A DNA stretch of 64,000 nt from Platycnemis pennipes. Its lineage: Eukaryota > Arthropoda > Insecta > Odonata > Platycnemididae. The DNA lies in the NCBI GenBank assembly GCA_933228895.1, contig OW121852.1:126475544-126539543 (forward strand), given 5' to 3'. A program made the position numbers and the translations under genes. The notes below the pieces were generated by a model. It had not been told where the DNA came from. It ran no database searches and worked only from the letters and a program-made list of their open reading frames with translations. This document shows, one piece after another, positions 1 through 11,490 of this stretch; within the stretch, counting starts at the first letter, position 1, and every line of letters starts with the position of its first letter.

Positions 1-248
1 GAGAGATTCCTTATTGTTTCATGAAAAAACTCATAATCGATCGCTGAAGGAACAGATGGAGCAGACAATAAAGATACTTGTCGATTGTACTACTTGAGTC
101 GATTAGAAAAACGAAAGCGGTGGAAGCGATATATATCGTTGGTGACGTAACGCGATAAATTCTCCGCTCGCCATCTATAGAAACTTTCCAGTACTGCGCC
201 CAAAACGTATAGCAGTTTTGCCCTATGCGGTGAACCCTCTATACATAC
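1..248 (+). repeat. Repeat family R1, copy a
   Basis: This stretch is closely similar to the reverse complement of 7216-7453 and to 8625-8806. Shared blocks include the core GCGATATATATCG, the string GTAACGCG, and an end reading roughly TATGCGGTGAACCCTCTATA. The left edge coincides with the window edge, so the copy may extend outside. No coding potential survives in any copy. The family is dispersed and present in both orientations, which suggests a short non-autonomous element, but I did not find clear terminal repeats or target duplications. Confidence 0.7.
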
Positions 249-1285
249 TAGGCATTTATAAATATTTTTCTCACCTACCTATATTGCCTGACTTTTACGT
301 ATGTGCATATTATTCCTCATAAGCAATTTTATGTCCAAGATATGAGAGAGCTTTTTAAACAATGCAGCCCTCCTGGGTGCAAAGGAGAAATAGACATATG
401 AAGAATGAAAGAGGAATTTAGGGTAAGATGCGTGATTTTTTGGAAAGGAATACAAAAGAAAAATTACGCAGGTGGGGAAAATTTGACAGGGATGATCCAC
501 AAACGAACCAACGCTGGTAAAATACTTTTGAGACCGCTAGTCCAAAATCAATTTTACCCACATGCATTGCATGCATTCCTTTGAGACAATTCGTGTTCGT
601 ATTCAAGTGTCATTCAAGCGTCGGAAGTGGGAGAGGGGGGGGGGCATTCGCCCCCCCCCCCCCCGCGCCCCGAATTTGCCCCGGGCCCTTGAGAAATGAG
701 TCTTCGTTAATAAAAATTAAATTTCACTTGTATCCAGCTTGCCTATTCCCTTCTGACGCATATTCTACCACCTTCATATGCACTTTTAGCGTAATTCTAG
801 TCTCTACCCCCTCCTATCCGAAAAAAATGTGGGCCCTTTTCATAGGAGCCGGGCCCTTTTCAAGGTTGGTCCCTCCCAGCGAAAATAGTTCCGACGCCCC
901 TGTTCAAATGAGACTTTGCAAAGTCTACCAAAACAGCATTATGACATGGAAACAGGAAAAATAAATGTATTAATGTATTTATTTACGCCAGAGGTTTCAG
1001 CTAGAGGTTGATTTTTATCTATTTTTTTTCTTTGAAGCAAGTTTTAATAAGCCAACTTTCAGCTATATTTTCTCGCCAGCAAAGAGAAATAAAATATTTA
1101 TTTTCAATCTATATATGGAATGACAACTCTTGAATCAAATACAGAAAATAGCAAGTCTCTATCTTCTATAGTTATCCCGTAGTTGATCATTATATATAAT
1201 GACGGACAGGGTGAAACGAAGGCCGGAAATGGACAGCCACAACTGCCCCTGTGCGTGTCCTTACCATAACGCCCAAACCCTTTGC
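249..1285. other. No gene seen; low-complexity G/C tract
   Basis: Short overlapping open frames here have no recognisable protein character. The main landmark is a run of 10 G (635-644) followed after six bases by a run of about 14 C (651-664), inside the possible MITE listed separately. The rest is AT-rich and looks unique. Confidence 0.5.
617..902. repeat. Possible MITE with GCGTCGGAA ends
   Basis: The left side reads CAAGCGTCGGAAG and the right side, reverse complemented, reads CAGGGGCGTCGGAAC, giving an imperfect inverted terminal repeat around a roughly 290-bp segment. The right end CAGGGGCGTCGG resembles hAT-type termini. The segment carries the G-run/C-run pair and two GGGCCCTTTTC blocks. 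No convincing 8-bp target duplication is visible, so the assignment is tentative. Confidence 0.33.
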
Positions 1286-2308
1286 CCGGTAGCATGTCGT
1301 TTACAAGCCATGTTTAACTTATAAGTAAACTATATGCATGAAATTAAAGGGGTCCTCCATCTTTGATTTTGATCATTGCTTTTCTACAGAGACATAGGAA
1401 AATATGGCGCCTGCCCCTACAATCGGCGATAATGATAGTTCGCGCGGCGGTCAGGAAAGTAGCGAAAACCAAACTCAATTATGGATTATAACAAATTTCG
1501 ATTGTTAGTCGTCGCGGTTAGAAACGCAAGTTAATTAATTTTGGCCGAACTTTTAACAATGGGCGGAGTTCGCTATATAAAGGGGACAGCATAGCGACTC
1601 GAGGGGGGGGAGCCCTATCCCTTCTATCCCTTACATCCCTATCCTTATACCTTTCCTCCCGGTCTGAAGCGCCTATTAGTGCGGAAACAGACTTGAAAAC
1701 ACCATGAGTGAGGGGGGTCGAATTTTAACAATCGGTCCTGCGGAGGTAAATCCACGTCGCGTAGTCGTCTGAAACAAGGGAAATCTGCAAAGGACAGGAT
1801 TCCGGTATAGCAGCCAAATAGGACGCGAGGAGTTGGTCTTCAACTATCTGGGCTGAGAAATCTCGGGGTTGCAGACGGAGGCAGCTATTTTGACTTCAAG
1901 GGGACAGACGAGGAATCATCAGAGATCCTGCGCGTAATTAAGTGGTCCACTCCTCACTAAAACCTGTATGTATTAATTTTAAGAGGGTTATTTATTTGTA
2001 TATGAGTGTCAGTGATCAGTGAAGTGGCTCTAAAAGTGTTAAAGTGGTCTTTGGCCTGCCTTTTCTATTTAAAAAAGAGCCTGAAGAAGGAAGAGAATTA
2101 TTGTGTATTTGTATTCTAAGAAGGGTATTATTTTGTTTTGATTTGTTTTGTGTGAGAGATATCAGAAAGGCGGTGACGTATTTGAAAAGTGTAATATCTG
2201 AAGTGTATTTATTTTGAGCTAGTCTGGGATTAAACCATTTTGTTAAATTGAAAGGTTTCTAGTTTCCATAACAGCAACCTGCGGTGTCGTAAAACATTAG
2301 ATATTACA
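1286..2308 (+). repeat. LTR of an LTR retrotransposon, diverged copy 1
   Basis: This copy aligns with 16685-17557 over most of its length. Shared blocks are TTTACAAGCCATG near the left end, ATTGTTAGTCGTC, a TATATAA promoter block, the GTGGTCCACTCCTCACTAAA block and the right end ATTACA. Just after it, at about 2314-2324, lies GGGCCCAAC, which could be a damaged form of the tRNA-Lys primer site seen intact next to the second copy. It is longer than copy 2 by about 150 bases near its right end. No gag or pol frame follows, so this is a solo or internally deleted LTR. Confidence 0.75.
1574..1580 (+). promoter_or_regulatory. TATA box of LTR copy 1
   Basis: TATATAA followed by AGGGGACAG lies in the same relative place as TATATAA in the second LTR (16963-16969). 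Its conservation between two diverged copies supports its being the retrotransposon core promoter. Confidence 0.55.
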
Positions 2309-2412
2309 ACCCTAAGGGCCCAACTTTCTCCACAAGTTTACCTCTCCATAACGTCCGTTACATTTCTCGTCATATTTCTTACTTCTTAAATTTAGAAGTA
2401 TTACACCTATTC

Positions 2413-4245
2413 CCCAGACAGCACACTTTGAGGTGTATACATATATTTTGTGTATATATAGTATATACTGTATATTTATGATACAGTATACATGATTTAT
2501 ACATCATGTTTACACATTTGTACAGCTATGATACGGTATACGGAAAATATACATATATTGTTAATATACCTTATAGGGTGATTACATACAAATAAATCAC
2601 CAGAAATGATATACCACATTAAATAAATGATTAAATAAATAAAAATTCGGGCGCAGATTGATGCACACAAATCAAAGATATAGTTCTCGAACAGAGTATA
2701 CAAACTCCCATCGTAGTTTGTAAATTGATAACTCTGTACTCCCGCTTAAAACCATAGGGAGAGACCGTGACAATTTTGTCGTTTAAAGTGGCCGCAATTT
2801 GCAATTTGTCGTTCGAAGCGCCACATTGGTGACGAAATAGCGAACTACTTTTGTTTACGTTGCTAGCGTCTTGCCATTAATTTAATCCGAAGTTTGTGCG
2901 AGCCGTAATAATTTTTTTTGGGAATTTATAATATCGTTTGGTGTAGCTGGACGCGGTTGCGGTTGGAGTGGTATCCCGCATTCAAGAAATAAATCCATGG
3001 CTATGTCTGGATCTGGGTAAGTAATTGTGGATTGATCGGTAACTACTATGTAATCATGAGCCAAGTGATATTTGTTAGTGACCGATATAATTTTTTATCC
3101 TTGCAGGTCATTATTATTTATAACAGTTTTATTACATAGTTATTGTCCGTCCGCTAACTTTGAACTTAAAAATTTAATGTCATGCCTCGTGATAGGTATA
3201 AGACGATGCTCTTGACAGTTTGTTGCTCTATATGGAAACAAAAAAGTTATGGCTTACATTTTTCACATCATTGTATATGGAACTAACATGTTTCTATGTA
3301 TAACACATATATGCCATTCTATTACCAGATCTACATATAAGTTATCTTGTACCTTTTCAGATGCAACGCAAAAAAAGTGTAAACTGACGAATAATATGTT
3401 GAAGTAGATATGTTGACGGTGAAAAGGTCGATGGCAGAATGGTCTCTCTAAGTACAAAACCGATGAGGGAAAGGACAAATGGCGCTCAAAGAACCAGAAT
3501 GAAAAGAACCAAAGAACCAGCCCTGGACACAAAGATTAAGTTTTATCCCTTCCAATGAAAACCTGAAATAAATCGATATTCGTAGCATTTTTTCATAGCC
3601 TTTCTGGTTCTTGTTTTATTAATAAATTATTATAATAAATAATAAATTATTGTAATCAATCTTTTCTTCAATATTTTGATCCATTAAATAAAGAAGTTCT
3701 ATCGATTAATGAATGTCTTTGAGTAAAGTTCTGTTACTGACCTCATAACCGCTAACCATGTGTGTGTAATTAATTTTGGTGGAAAATTACTTATTCTAAA
3801 TAATTATGTTTTCAAGAGCAAAGTCCTGGGGAACATATTCATTTGTGCAGGAACCGTAGTGAATAACATGTGCTGCTTGATGTACTTTTCACTTGGCTCT
3901 TACAGTTCGACCTATCATGGGGTCCCCTACCAAGCATTATTGATTTTTGGCAATTAACTTGCCTACATATAGTTAATATTGTATTTATACATTCTGTAAA
4001 CAGTATACATTCTGTCTCCTATATTCATATATTTTTTGTATACTGTTTATATGATACATCTATATACAGTATACGCATCGTGCTAGGACATTTGCTGCCA
4101 AATATACGCATTTTTGCTACAATGTTGCTAGGTTTTATACGTAGATTTCCAATACACAGTATACTGGTATCTTCTACAGTATATATGGTTTATACCAATT
4201 TTATACGTATATTCAGCGTATACGGTAGAATGTGTGCTGTCTGGG
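2413..4245. mobile_element. Possible DNA transposon with GTATAC-rich inverted ends
   Basis: The left end CCCAGACAGCACAC (2413-2426) is matched exactly in inverted orientation at 4232-4245. Inside both ends are arrays of GTATAC and related TATAC motifs: about 2435-2560 on the left and about 3995-4225 on the right. This gives a 1.83-kb unit with terminal and subterminal inverted repeats, typical of a cut-and-paste transposon whose transposase binds repeated subterminal sites. The interior contains one 60-codon minus-strand frame (2882-3064) but no recognisable transposase domain. No target duplication is obvious. I cannot assign a superfamily. Confidence 0.5.
2882..3064 (-). CDS. Short unrecognised frame inside the GTATAC element
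   Basis: About 60 sense codons, beginning at a TTG in the available frame and ending at a TAA, encode a hydrophilic peptide with the block PDPDIAMDLFLECGIPLQP. An in-frame stop lies a few codons upstream, so no ATG start belongs to it. It could be the last exon of a transposase belonging to the element with ends at 2413 and 4245, or chance. No catalytic motif is visible. Confidence 0.2.
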   Translation of the reverse strand: MAHDYIVVTDQSTITYPDPDIAMDLFLECGIPLQPQPRPATPNDIINSQKKLLRLAQTSD

Positions 4246-4454
4246 TCATCACTGATTCTGAAATTTCTTCAAAACATCGATCTGACTCCATGCTACGCGA
4301 TGTCTGCATTGTTAGAATGCATGTGGTAAACATCTATTTTTATTTACCTACATGTGGATGTCACCAATAACTTATGTTGAATGCGTAGTTCTATTGTTAA
4401 CCTTTTTTACGATGACAACCTTGCCATGGTGATGAAACACAAATAGAATGGAAT

Positions 4455-5470
4455 CATCATCATCAAGGGTCAACAATCCTAGGATTGGTTTGACGCAGCC
4501 CTCCACTCGATTCTTCTATCGGCCAACCTCTTCATACCAACGTAGTTTCTCTCTTTCACGTCCTTTACGACCTGCTCCATGTAACTCATTCGAGGCCTGC
4601 ATCTTCCAATCTTCCCGTTCACTCTTCCCTCGACGATTGTCTTCATCAGGCCATCGTGTCTTAAGATGTGTCCGATTAAGTTGTCCCGTCTTCTTTTTAT
4701 AGTTTTCAGCAGACTTCTCTTCTCTCCCACTCTTCTTAGGACTTATTCATTTGTCGCTCGGTCGATCCATTTTATCTTCACCATTCTTCGATAGCACCAT
4801 ATTTCGAATGTTTCCACCCTTTTCTTCTCCGCTGCTGTCATCGTCCATGCCTCACTGCCGTAAAGGAACATGCTCCAGTTATACGTTTTGATGAATTGCT
4901 TCCTTACTTCCAAGCTTGTATTTCCAGCTGTTAGTAGATTCTTCTTTTGATAGAATGCCTTCTTTGCCTGGGCTATTCTACTCACTATTTCTTTCTTGCT
5001 TCGTCCATCGTTGGTTACTCGGCTTCCCAGGTAACAGAACTCCTTCACCTCCTCCAGTTTCCGTTTTCCTAGTTTAACGTTGGTTTTGGCCTCTTCTCTT
5101 TAACTGCACACCAATATCTTAGTTTTCTTCTTATTTATCTTCAGCTGATGTCTGGCAATTGTCCTTCCCATGGTTGTTAGCATCTTATTCAGCTCCTTCT
5201 CTGTCTCTGCTAAGAGAGCTATGTCATCAGCGAATCGTAGCATGCTGATTGTATCTCCGTGGATGTTCACTCCAGAACACTTCTCCTTGACTTCATTGAT
5301 GGCTCTCTCAATGTAAACATTAAAAATTATGGGAGACAGTGCACAGCCTTGTCTCACTTCTTTCCTTATTCTTGCTTCTTCACAGCTGGGTCCAGATTTA
5401 ATCACAGCTACTTGGTTTTTATACAAATTGTGGATAATTCTTCGATCATTGTAGGAATGGAATACCATCC
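4455..5470 (-). mobile_element. RTE-like non-LTR retrotransposon, 5'-truncated copy A
   Basis: This is the reverse transcriptase and C-terminal region of a non-LTR element, read in three successive frames: about 5468-5100, 5048-4743 and 4730-4479. Visible blocks are VRQGCALSPIIFNVYIERAI, then the catalytic RFADDIALL (about 5212-5238), CYLGSRVTNDG, FLYGSEAWTMTAAEKKR, WCYRRM, LIGHILRHDG and the end RRIEWRAASNQS before a stop. The order and the GSEAWT / CYRRM / GHILRH series resemble the BovB/RTE C-terminus, so I infer the RTE clade. The 3' end is a (ATC/GAT)n tail. Exact 12-bp repeats ATAGAATGGAAT at 4443-4454 and 5471-5482 flank it, the mark of target-primed insertion. Two frame breaks make it dead. 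The endonuclease half is missing. Confidence 0.85.
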
Positions 5471-5482
5471 ATAGAATGGAAT

Positions 5483-6387
5483 GTAAAAATGAAATCCTGT
5501 TAATCCTGTTGATTCATATTTAACGCTGAATCCACTGCACATATAACATGCATAGCACTCTTAGTCACTCGAGTTTTTCATTTAGTGCCTAATCTTTTTT
5601 TTTAATCAGTTATAATTAATATTTTGTCTGTAATAGATCGGTTTTGACGTTCTTCTGTTTTCACCTCTTATAACTTTCATCCTTACTCCAACGTATCACT
5701 TGGTTTCTTACATTCTGGTGAGAACCTTTAAATTACTTCTATTTCTTTTGTAACTCACTTCTGTTATTTTTTCCAACTTAAGTTTTCTTGGCGTGCGCAC
5801 TAAAAACTGTTTTTTGGGCCGCCTCGAAGTAAGCCAAAGTTGCCGCAGGGCAGTTGGTTGAGAGATGCGCCAACAGAGAGCGTTCCGCTAGTTTGCCTCG
5901 CCCACTTGACGCACAAAAACAAAGGAATCACGAAACTCGAAGCTCGCTTCCATGAACTGTATTTATTCCATTTGAATGGATGCATTTACTAAATGCACGG
6001 CGAAGTAAATATTGACATTCATTCTTCTTTCCAAATCAGGAGGTTACATCTGCCTGGAATTCAACTTCTTTTCTTCAACTGGAGGTAGGAATTTCGCAGT
6101 CTTTGCATATTCTCTCAAGAAAGAAGAACGCGGAAAAAGATCCAAATGCTGCAATGAATCACAGATTAAAATCGAGGCGAAGGAAAGTTCAAACGCAAAG
6201 CGAAGTGAAATATATCAAGTTCAACCTAGTAGTGGCTCGAATAGGTAATAACTAAACTACACTTTCATGTGTGATGCGCTTTGAAAATACCCATCAGTTT
6301 GTTCTTCGACTTGCGTAACGCTCTCCTTACTACCAAATTAATCATTAAACACCCACCCCTAGCAAAAGAACGGCAGATTAAGTACTA
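5483..6387. other. No gene seen
   Basis: AT-rich sequence with a somewhat GC-richer patch at about 5790-5950. The open frames there are short and unrecognised. Confidence 0.4.
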
Positions 6388-6518
6388 GTATGAGATACAT
6401 GGAACAAGTGATGAAGGATGTGAAAGAGAAGAAATACGTAAATATTAAGACATTAGCCGATAAAAGAACTGGAGAGCCGCGTCAAACCAATCTGAGTATT
6501 GATGACTAATGATGATGA
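6388..6518 (+). mobile_element. RTE-like 3' terminal fragment B
   Basis: Translation gives RYMEQVMKDVKEKKYVN and then a degraded form of the family end, with the closing CGTCAAACCAATC followed by a TGATGATG tail. Only the last 45 or so codons of the element remain. No intact flanking duplication was found. Confidence 0.7.
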
Positions 6519-6621
6519 ATGCCTACTACTACTATCATCGAAGTTATTAATTTATGTGTAGAATGTTTCCTGCTCAGCAAATAAGAGATATTTTATGAAC
6601 TTTGATTTCATATTCTTCTTT

Positions 6622-6692
6622 TCCAGCGGAATAGCCCAGGCAAAGAAGGAATTCTACGAAAAGAAGAATCTACTTACAGCTGGTAATAGCGC
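6622..6692 (+). mobile_element. RTE-like internal fragment C
   Basis: About 23 codons reading GIAQAKKEFYEKKNLLTAGNS match the segment between the RT core and the GSEAWT block in copies A and I. It lies about 100 bases beyond fragment B in the same orientation but in the wrong order, so B and C are separate or rearranged pieces. Confidence 0.65.
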
Positions 6693-7215
6693 CACGTGAC
6701 AGAAATCGACGGAGAAGATGGGAAAATTGTATGTTTGAAGTTTTAAATATTATATCGGCGGCTGTAGGCAGATGGTTATTCATTTTCTCATCAGCTAAGA
6801 GTCTAAACCACAACATACAGTAGAATTAAACATCCTTCTCTGCCGTGATCCGTTAGTATCTCATTTTTAAATATAATTTTTCACGTGAAAATTCATGCAA
6901 ATCTTACATTAGCTAAGTGCGATTTTAAAAAAGCAGAAAACCGCGATCCGACTTTTATAAGAAATGTTTTCATTTTACTCACTTTGACCTGGCGATGCCA
7001 TTCCACAAAAAAATATATTGGTGAGGTCAACGACTCTTGGAATAAATTTATATTTGACACACGCTGCTGCTGCCTCCCTCCAGTGCGTTTCAGTGGCTAA
7101 CTACTCTGCACACTCTTTCGCAGTGTTCTAGGCGGCCAGATGTTTACTTGTTGCGCATTTCACTACAACACCAATTAGTGCACCCAACTTATTTTTAAAA
7201 ATAGTCCACATGTGT
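6693..7215. other. No gene seen
   Basis: AT-rich, with no repeat match to the rest of the window that I could find. Confidence 0.4.
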
Positions 7216-7453
7216 AATATAGAGAGGGCTCATCGCATAAGGCAAAACTGTTATACGCTTTGGACGTAGTTCTGGAATGTTTCCATAGGTGGCGAGGGAA
7301 GAATTTTTCGCGTTACGCCACAAACGATATATATCGCTTCCATCGCTTCCGTTTTCCTAATCGACTTGAGTGGCACAATCGACAACTTTCTTGTGGTCTG
7401 CTCCTTGCAGCGGTGGATTATGTGTTTTTAATGAAGCAACAAGGAATCCCTCC
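7216..7453 (-). repeat. Repeat family R1, copy b
   Basis: The reverse complement matches copy a almost end to end, including GAGGGATTCC at one end and GAGCCCTCTCTATA at the other. Similarity starts and stops within a few bases of the copy-a limits, which defines a unit of about 240 bp. Confidence 0.7.
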
Positions 7454-7577
7454 AGTTACAAAATATGTTTGCTTTAATAGTGAAAGAAATATTAACATAT
7501 CCATATGACTGTAGACGTTAGGTAAAGTCATATCTCACCATTATGAGGAAATAGCAAAAACACAACAAAAACGTATG

Positions 7578-7691
7578 TTAAGCTGCGTTTACACGTAGCA
7601 GTTGACTGCTGTGACAGTCGCGAGATGCAGGAGCGATATATCTATATCGCTGCTAGTATGATGCGTCTGCACCAACTTCTATGCAGCTTAA
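7578..7691. repeat. Short TTAA-flanked palindromic repeat
   Basis: TTAAGCTGC at the left is mirrored by GCAGCTTAA at the right, and the centre holds the 18-bp palindrome GCGATATATCTATATCGC (7633-7650). TTAA on both sides is the target of piggyBac-type elements, so this may be a tiny MITE, but the terminal match is only five bases beyond TTAA. Confidence 0.35.
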
Positions 7692-7836
7692 AGCCACTAT
7701 TTATGCGTTTTCATGACAATTAAAAAGTTTTATTTTTATAGTGATTGATGCTTAAGTTTTTAAAAAATTCTTCAAGCAATAAATTCCATTCCATTAATCT
7801 CCCCTTCGGGGAGGGATTTACTTGTAATTATATCAA

Positions 7837-8373
7837 AATGGGGGCGTTTACTCGCAACCAAAATCGCAATTTCGTGCGCAAAATTCTTAGATGGAAACCG
7901 AAAACGAATTTTAGTGAAAAAATAAACCTTCTAACCACAACCATTCACTCATAAATCAAAAATTAAAATAAACATAAGGTGACGCCCACCAAAGAAGCTG
8001 CTTTGACACCATTGACGTCATTTTCCTCAAGTCCTTCACTGCTTTTAGGGGAAGGAAAGGGAGTGGAGGGGGTTCTCGGAAGGTCTGATTGCACATATTC
8101 TGTCGCCATCGCTCCCATTGGGAAAGCCAGCTGTGTACCCCCCTTTGCGATAAGGCAAAGTAGCTTCGCGGGGTCAGTTGTGATGGGACGAAGTCAATGA
8201 CGTCAGAGGTTGCACCACGCCCACTTTTCCCAAAGGGTTAAAAACATCAGTTTTTCGCCGCATATAACTCGAGAAATAATCGACGGATAAAAAAAACAGA
8301 AAAATACGAGTATTTTGATCTTACAAACTCTATCAGATCCGACGATAAAAAAAATATGGTAAACGACCCCATT
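7837..8373 (+). mobile_element. R2 TIR element, copy 1
   Basis: This is a 537-bp copy of a family with three more members in the window: 11002-11490 on the same strand, and 24827-25308 and 28552-29090 inverted. The left end AATGGGGGCGTTTAC and the right end, reverse complemented, AATGGGGTCGTTTACCAT form an imperfect terminal inverted repeat. There is no protein coding, so it is non-autonomous. Two exact TGACGTCA palindromes lie inside, at 8013-8020 and 8198-8205. The superfamily is not clear, because no target duplication could be fixed. Confidence 0.8.
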
Positions 8374-8624
8374 CCCAGTATATCAGTCGTCGTGTATTGC
8401 TTTCCGTTGGCGATTGTTGCGATTGTGTTGAATAAATTTCTACTGGAAAGTAGACAGGCTTCAACTTTTCTAATAGCTCGAACTAGGATCGATAGTGTTC
8501 GACATGTGTCCAGTATCGATCTGAACTCGCATCGGAGCTGCTATTTACACATGCGAGTGGAGCTTAATCGTTGTTAGTCTGTTGACTGTCATTATTAGAA
8601 TTTGACTGTCAATACAGTCAAATG

Positions 8625-8806
8625 CTGCTTGTAATCGCACCTTTATGTGCCGCTTAAGACGACCAGAATAACGAAAGCAAAAGAGGCGATATATATAGTC
8701 TGTGACGTAACGCGAAAAAATCTTACCACACCATCTACGGAAACCTTTCAGTACTGTGTCCATTACGTTTAACTGTTTTGCCGTATGTGGTGAGCCGTCT
8801 ATATAG
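8625..8806 (+). repeat. Repeat family R1, copy c
   Basis: The core GGCGATATATATAG, the block GTGACGTAACGCG and the right end GTGGTGAGCCGTCTATATAG match copies a and b. The left quarter of the unit is missing or too diverged to see. Confidence 0.65.
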
Positions 8807-8941
8807 AGACTATTTAATTTCAATGTTGACCACCTTTTCTATACTTTTGGATCATAGTGCGGCCATATCTCATACTAGCACTTAATCTGCCTCTTGTCCT
8901 TCAAAATTTGTCTTCATTTTAGCGAATAGCTGCAGCCATAG

Positions 8942-9075
8942 TGTCTTATGATATTGCCACGTTGACCCGTATCCTTCTTAGGGTTTTTAGAAGACTTCTC
9001 TTTTCTCCCATTCTTCTTAGGACTCCTTCGTAACTCTCTCGATCGATCTATTCAATCAATCTTCATAATTTTTCT
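8942..9075 (-). mobile_element. RTE-like internal fragment D
   Basis: The minus-strand translation contains NRSIERVTKESLRRMGEKRS followed by a degraded GHILRH region, matching the part of copy A just after WCYRRM. It is about 45 codons long with frame damage, and both element ends are missing. Confidence 0.6.
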
Positions 9076-11001
9076 GCACAACGCAAATGAACGTTGAAAC
9101 TGGACAAAATGCAATGTTTATAAATGTATAAATGAACAAAGAGTGAAGGGTGTAAGAGAGGCTGATAGAACGAAGAGGGAATGTAAAAAATAGCATAAAT
9201 GAGGCGAAAACAGAATTACGAGTTTTCCCACGAGTACAGTATTTTTGGACCTTATTGGATTAGGAACTGGCCAAGTACCTACCATTATTATTTGAAGTCA
9301 GACCTATTCTTCCAATTATGTATATACAATGTAGTATTTCCAAAGATGGGTAGAGTGCTGCATTCGGAAGTTCCAGTAATCCGTATGTCCAGAATGAGAG
9401 AATACCGAGAAATATCATTTTTTTCCAATCTGGAAATTAACAGAACGAGATGACATAATAGCTCGTAATTTAACCATTAACGCTTGAAATTGCCTTTCAC
9501 TTTGGCAATATCCTTTGAATTCTTTTGGGTAAATAAAAATATGCTTTCATGATCTTTACTCTCAGTACCTGTTAATGAGGTCAATTGTAGCCTCACAGTG
9601 ATATGCTTTCTAGTTAAGAATATCAAATAACTCTGAAGGCTAAATAACATGAAAACATATCTGTGTTAGAAAATATTCAACTTGTGGAGCTGTGGTTCTA
9701 AAGATGTCAGAAATTTCCTCAAAGCTAGAAAATAAGACTAAGAAATCACTCGACGCCGTTCCCTTGGAAACAAAATAACGCCATCGCCGGAATATCAATT
9801 CTCGGAATGCAAGAGAAAGAAGACGAGCTACGTGGCAGCTCAAGCAATTACGCTTCCTTCATCCACTCCAGCAGCGACGTCTCTTCTTCTTATTTCTTTT
9901 AGTTGGGGACGGGGCACATCTTAGAACGTCACACGGTGAAGAATATGAATCTCCGAAAGCAAGCGGTTGCCTTGGAGACGAGGTTGCCAACTCACGCGTC
10001 GGGCGGAGGCGTTAATTAATTGATGGTCCAATCTTCCCACCCTCCACTCCTATTTTCCTCTCCTTCCAACCCCTCGAGGCCGTGATTTCGAAAACCTCTA
10101 CACCTTGCAAAAATATGACCGGAGAGATATCCGTCTGGAAGGAACGAGGAGCCAAAATATATCCCTGAATTGCTGAATTAATAAAGATATTCCTGGGCAT
10201 GAAGATAAGCATAAGTTGGAAGGCTGCATATAGAATATTTTTTTTCAAATAAAGCCCTGTTTGGAGGTTATTTTGCATTCGGGAGCAAGAAGGAATCGGA
10301 TAATGAAGTCGGACATAAGAAATACAATTTCTAAGGTCCACGAAACATATTTATTGTGAACGACCTGGGTTACGATTCATAAGATAAACTTCAGGTGAAG
10401 ATAATATTGTATATGTACGATATAAGATGATATTTTGTGTAATATGGTTTCACGGAATGTAGGAATTACGCGGAAACCGCTTCATTATTCGCGTTGAATT
10501 CCGAATCGCAATCTTCGTAAATGAGAACGATTCGTTCATTGACTTATGAAACGTAATTTTCAAAACTCTGTGGATGACGCCGTATAAACAACATTGCATT
10601 TTAATGGATCATTGATCCAAATGAGTCATCAGGAATATGATCAAAATGTTTGTTTTGTTTTCATTACTCTCTTAGTATGCTTGACAGTAAAATTCTATGC
10701 ATATAGGGAATAAGATTTTATGCGCTGAGATAGATAACTTGGCGGTTTTTCCACCCAAATAGCCAAAAACAACTCCTGTATCTTACGTAGTCGGTGTAAA
10801 ACTCGGAATAATGACGGCTTCATGAGTGTTCGCAGTCACAGAGCACCATCTGTAACAATGCTGACAAGTGAGTACTTTCCAGACCGCTCCAATACATTTA
10901 CCATTATCACCTTATCCCTTAGGTTTATTATCGCTTCTAAATTTTTATGTAGCAACTTGTGGGATTAATATAGTGGTTACACAATACAACAAGTATGTTG
11001 T
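9076..11001. other. No gene seen; X-box-like motif
   Basis: About 1.9 kb without recognisable coding or repeat matches. A GC-richer patch at about 9840-10080 contains GTTGCCTTGGAGAC (9966-9979) and GTTGCCAAC (9983-9991), which resemble RFX X-box half-sites. Confidence 0.35.
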
Positions 11002-11490
11002 CCCGAAATCGTAAGATGGAAACAAACAAAGAATTATGGTGAAAAAATTAATCTTCTAACCACAACCATTCACTCATAAATCAAAAATTGAAATAAGCAA
11101 AAGGTGACGCCCACCGAAAAAGCTGCTGTGATAACATTGACGTCATTTTCCTCCCGTCCTTGACTGCTCTTCGTGGAAGATAAGGGAGTGGAAAGGGGTT
11201 CTTGGAAGGTCTCTTCGCACAGATCCTGTCGCAACTGCTCCTATTGGTAGAGTCAGCTGTGTCCCCCCCATTGCGATAAGGCAAAGTACCTTCGCGGGTT
11301 GTGATTGGACGAAGTCGATATACGTCAGAGGTTGCACCACGCCCACTTTTCCGAAAGGGTGAAAAACATCAGGTTTTCGTCGCTTATAACTCGATAAATA
11401 ATTGTCGCATCAAAAACGGAAAATACGGGTCTTTTTATTTTACAAACTCTATCAGATTCGGCAATAAAAAAAATGGTAAACGACCCCATT
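11002..11490 (+). mobile_element. R2 TIR element, copy 2
   Basis: It aligns with copy 1 from the AGATGGAAAC block to the right end GGTAAACGACCCCATT. The first 35 bases or so, including the left terminal repeat, are missing or unrecognisable. The first TGACGTCA is intact (11138-11145), whereas the second site is changed to ATACGTCA. Confidence 0.75.

Noticed and set aside
2440..2600. Plain AT microsatellite
   Set aside because: The GTATAC words recur in inverted orientation at 3995-4225 next to a perfect 14-bp inverted pair, so a structured element explains them better.
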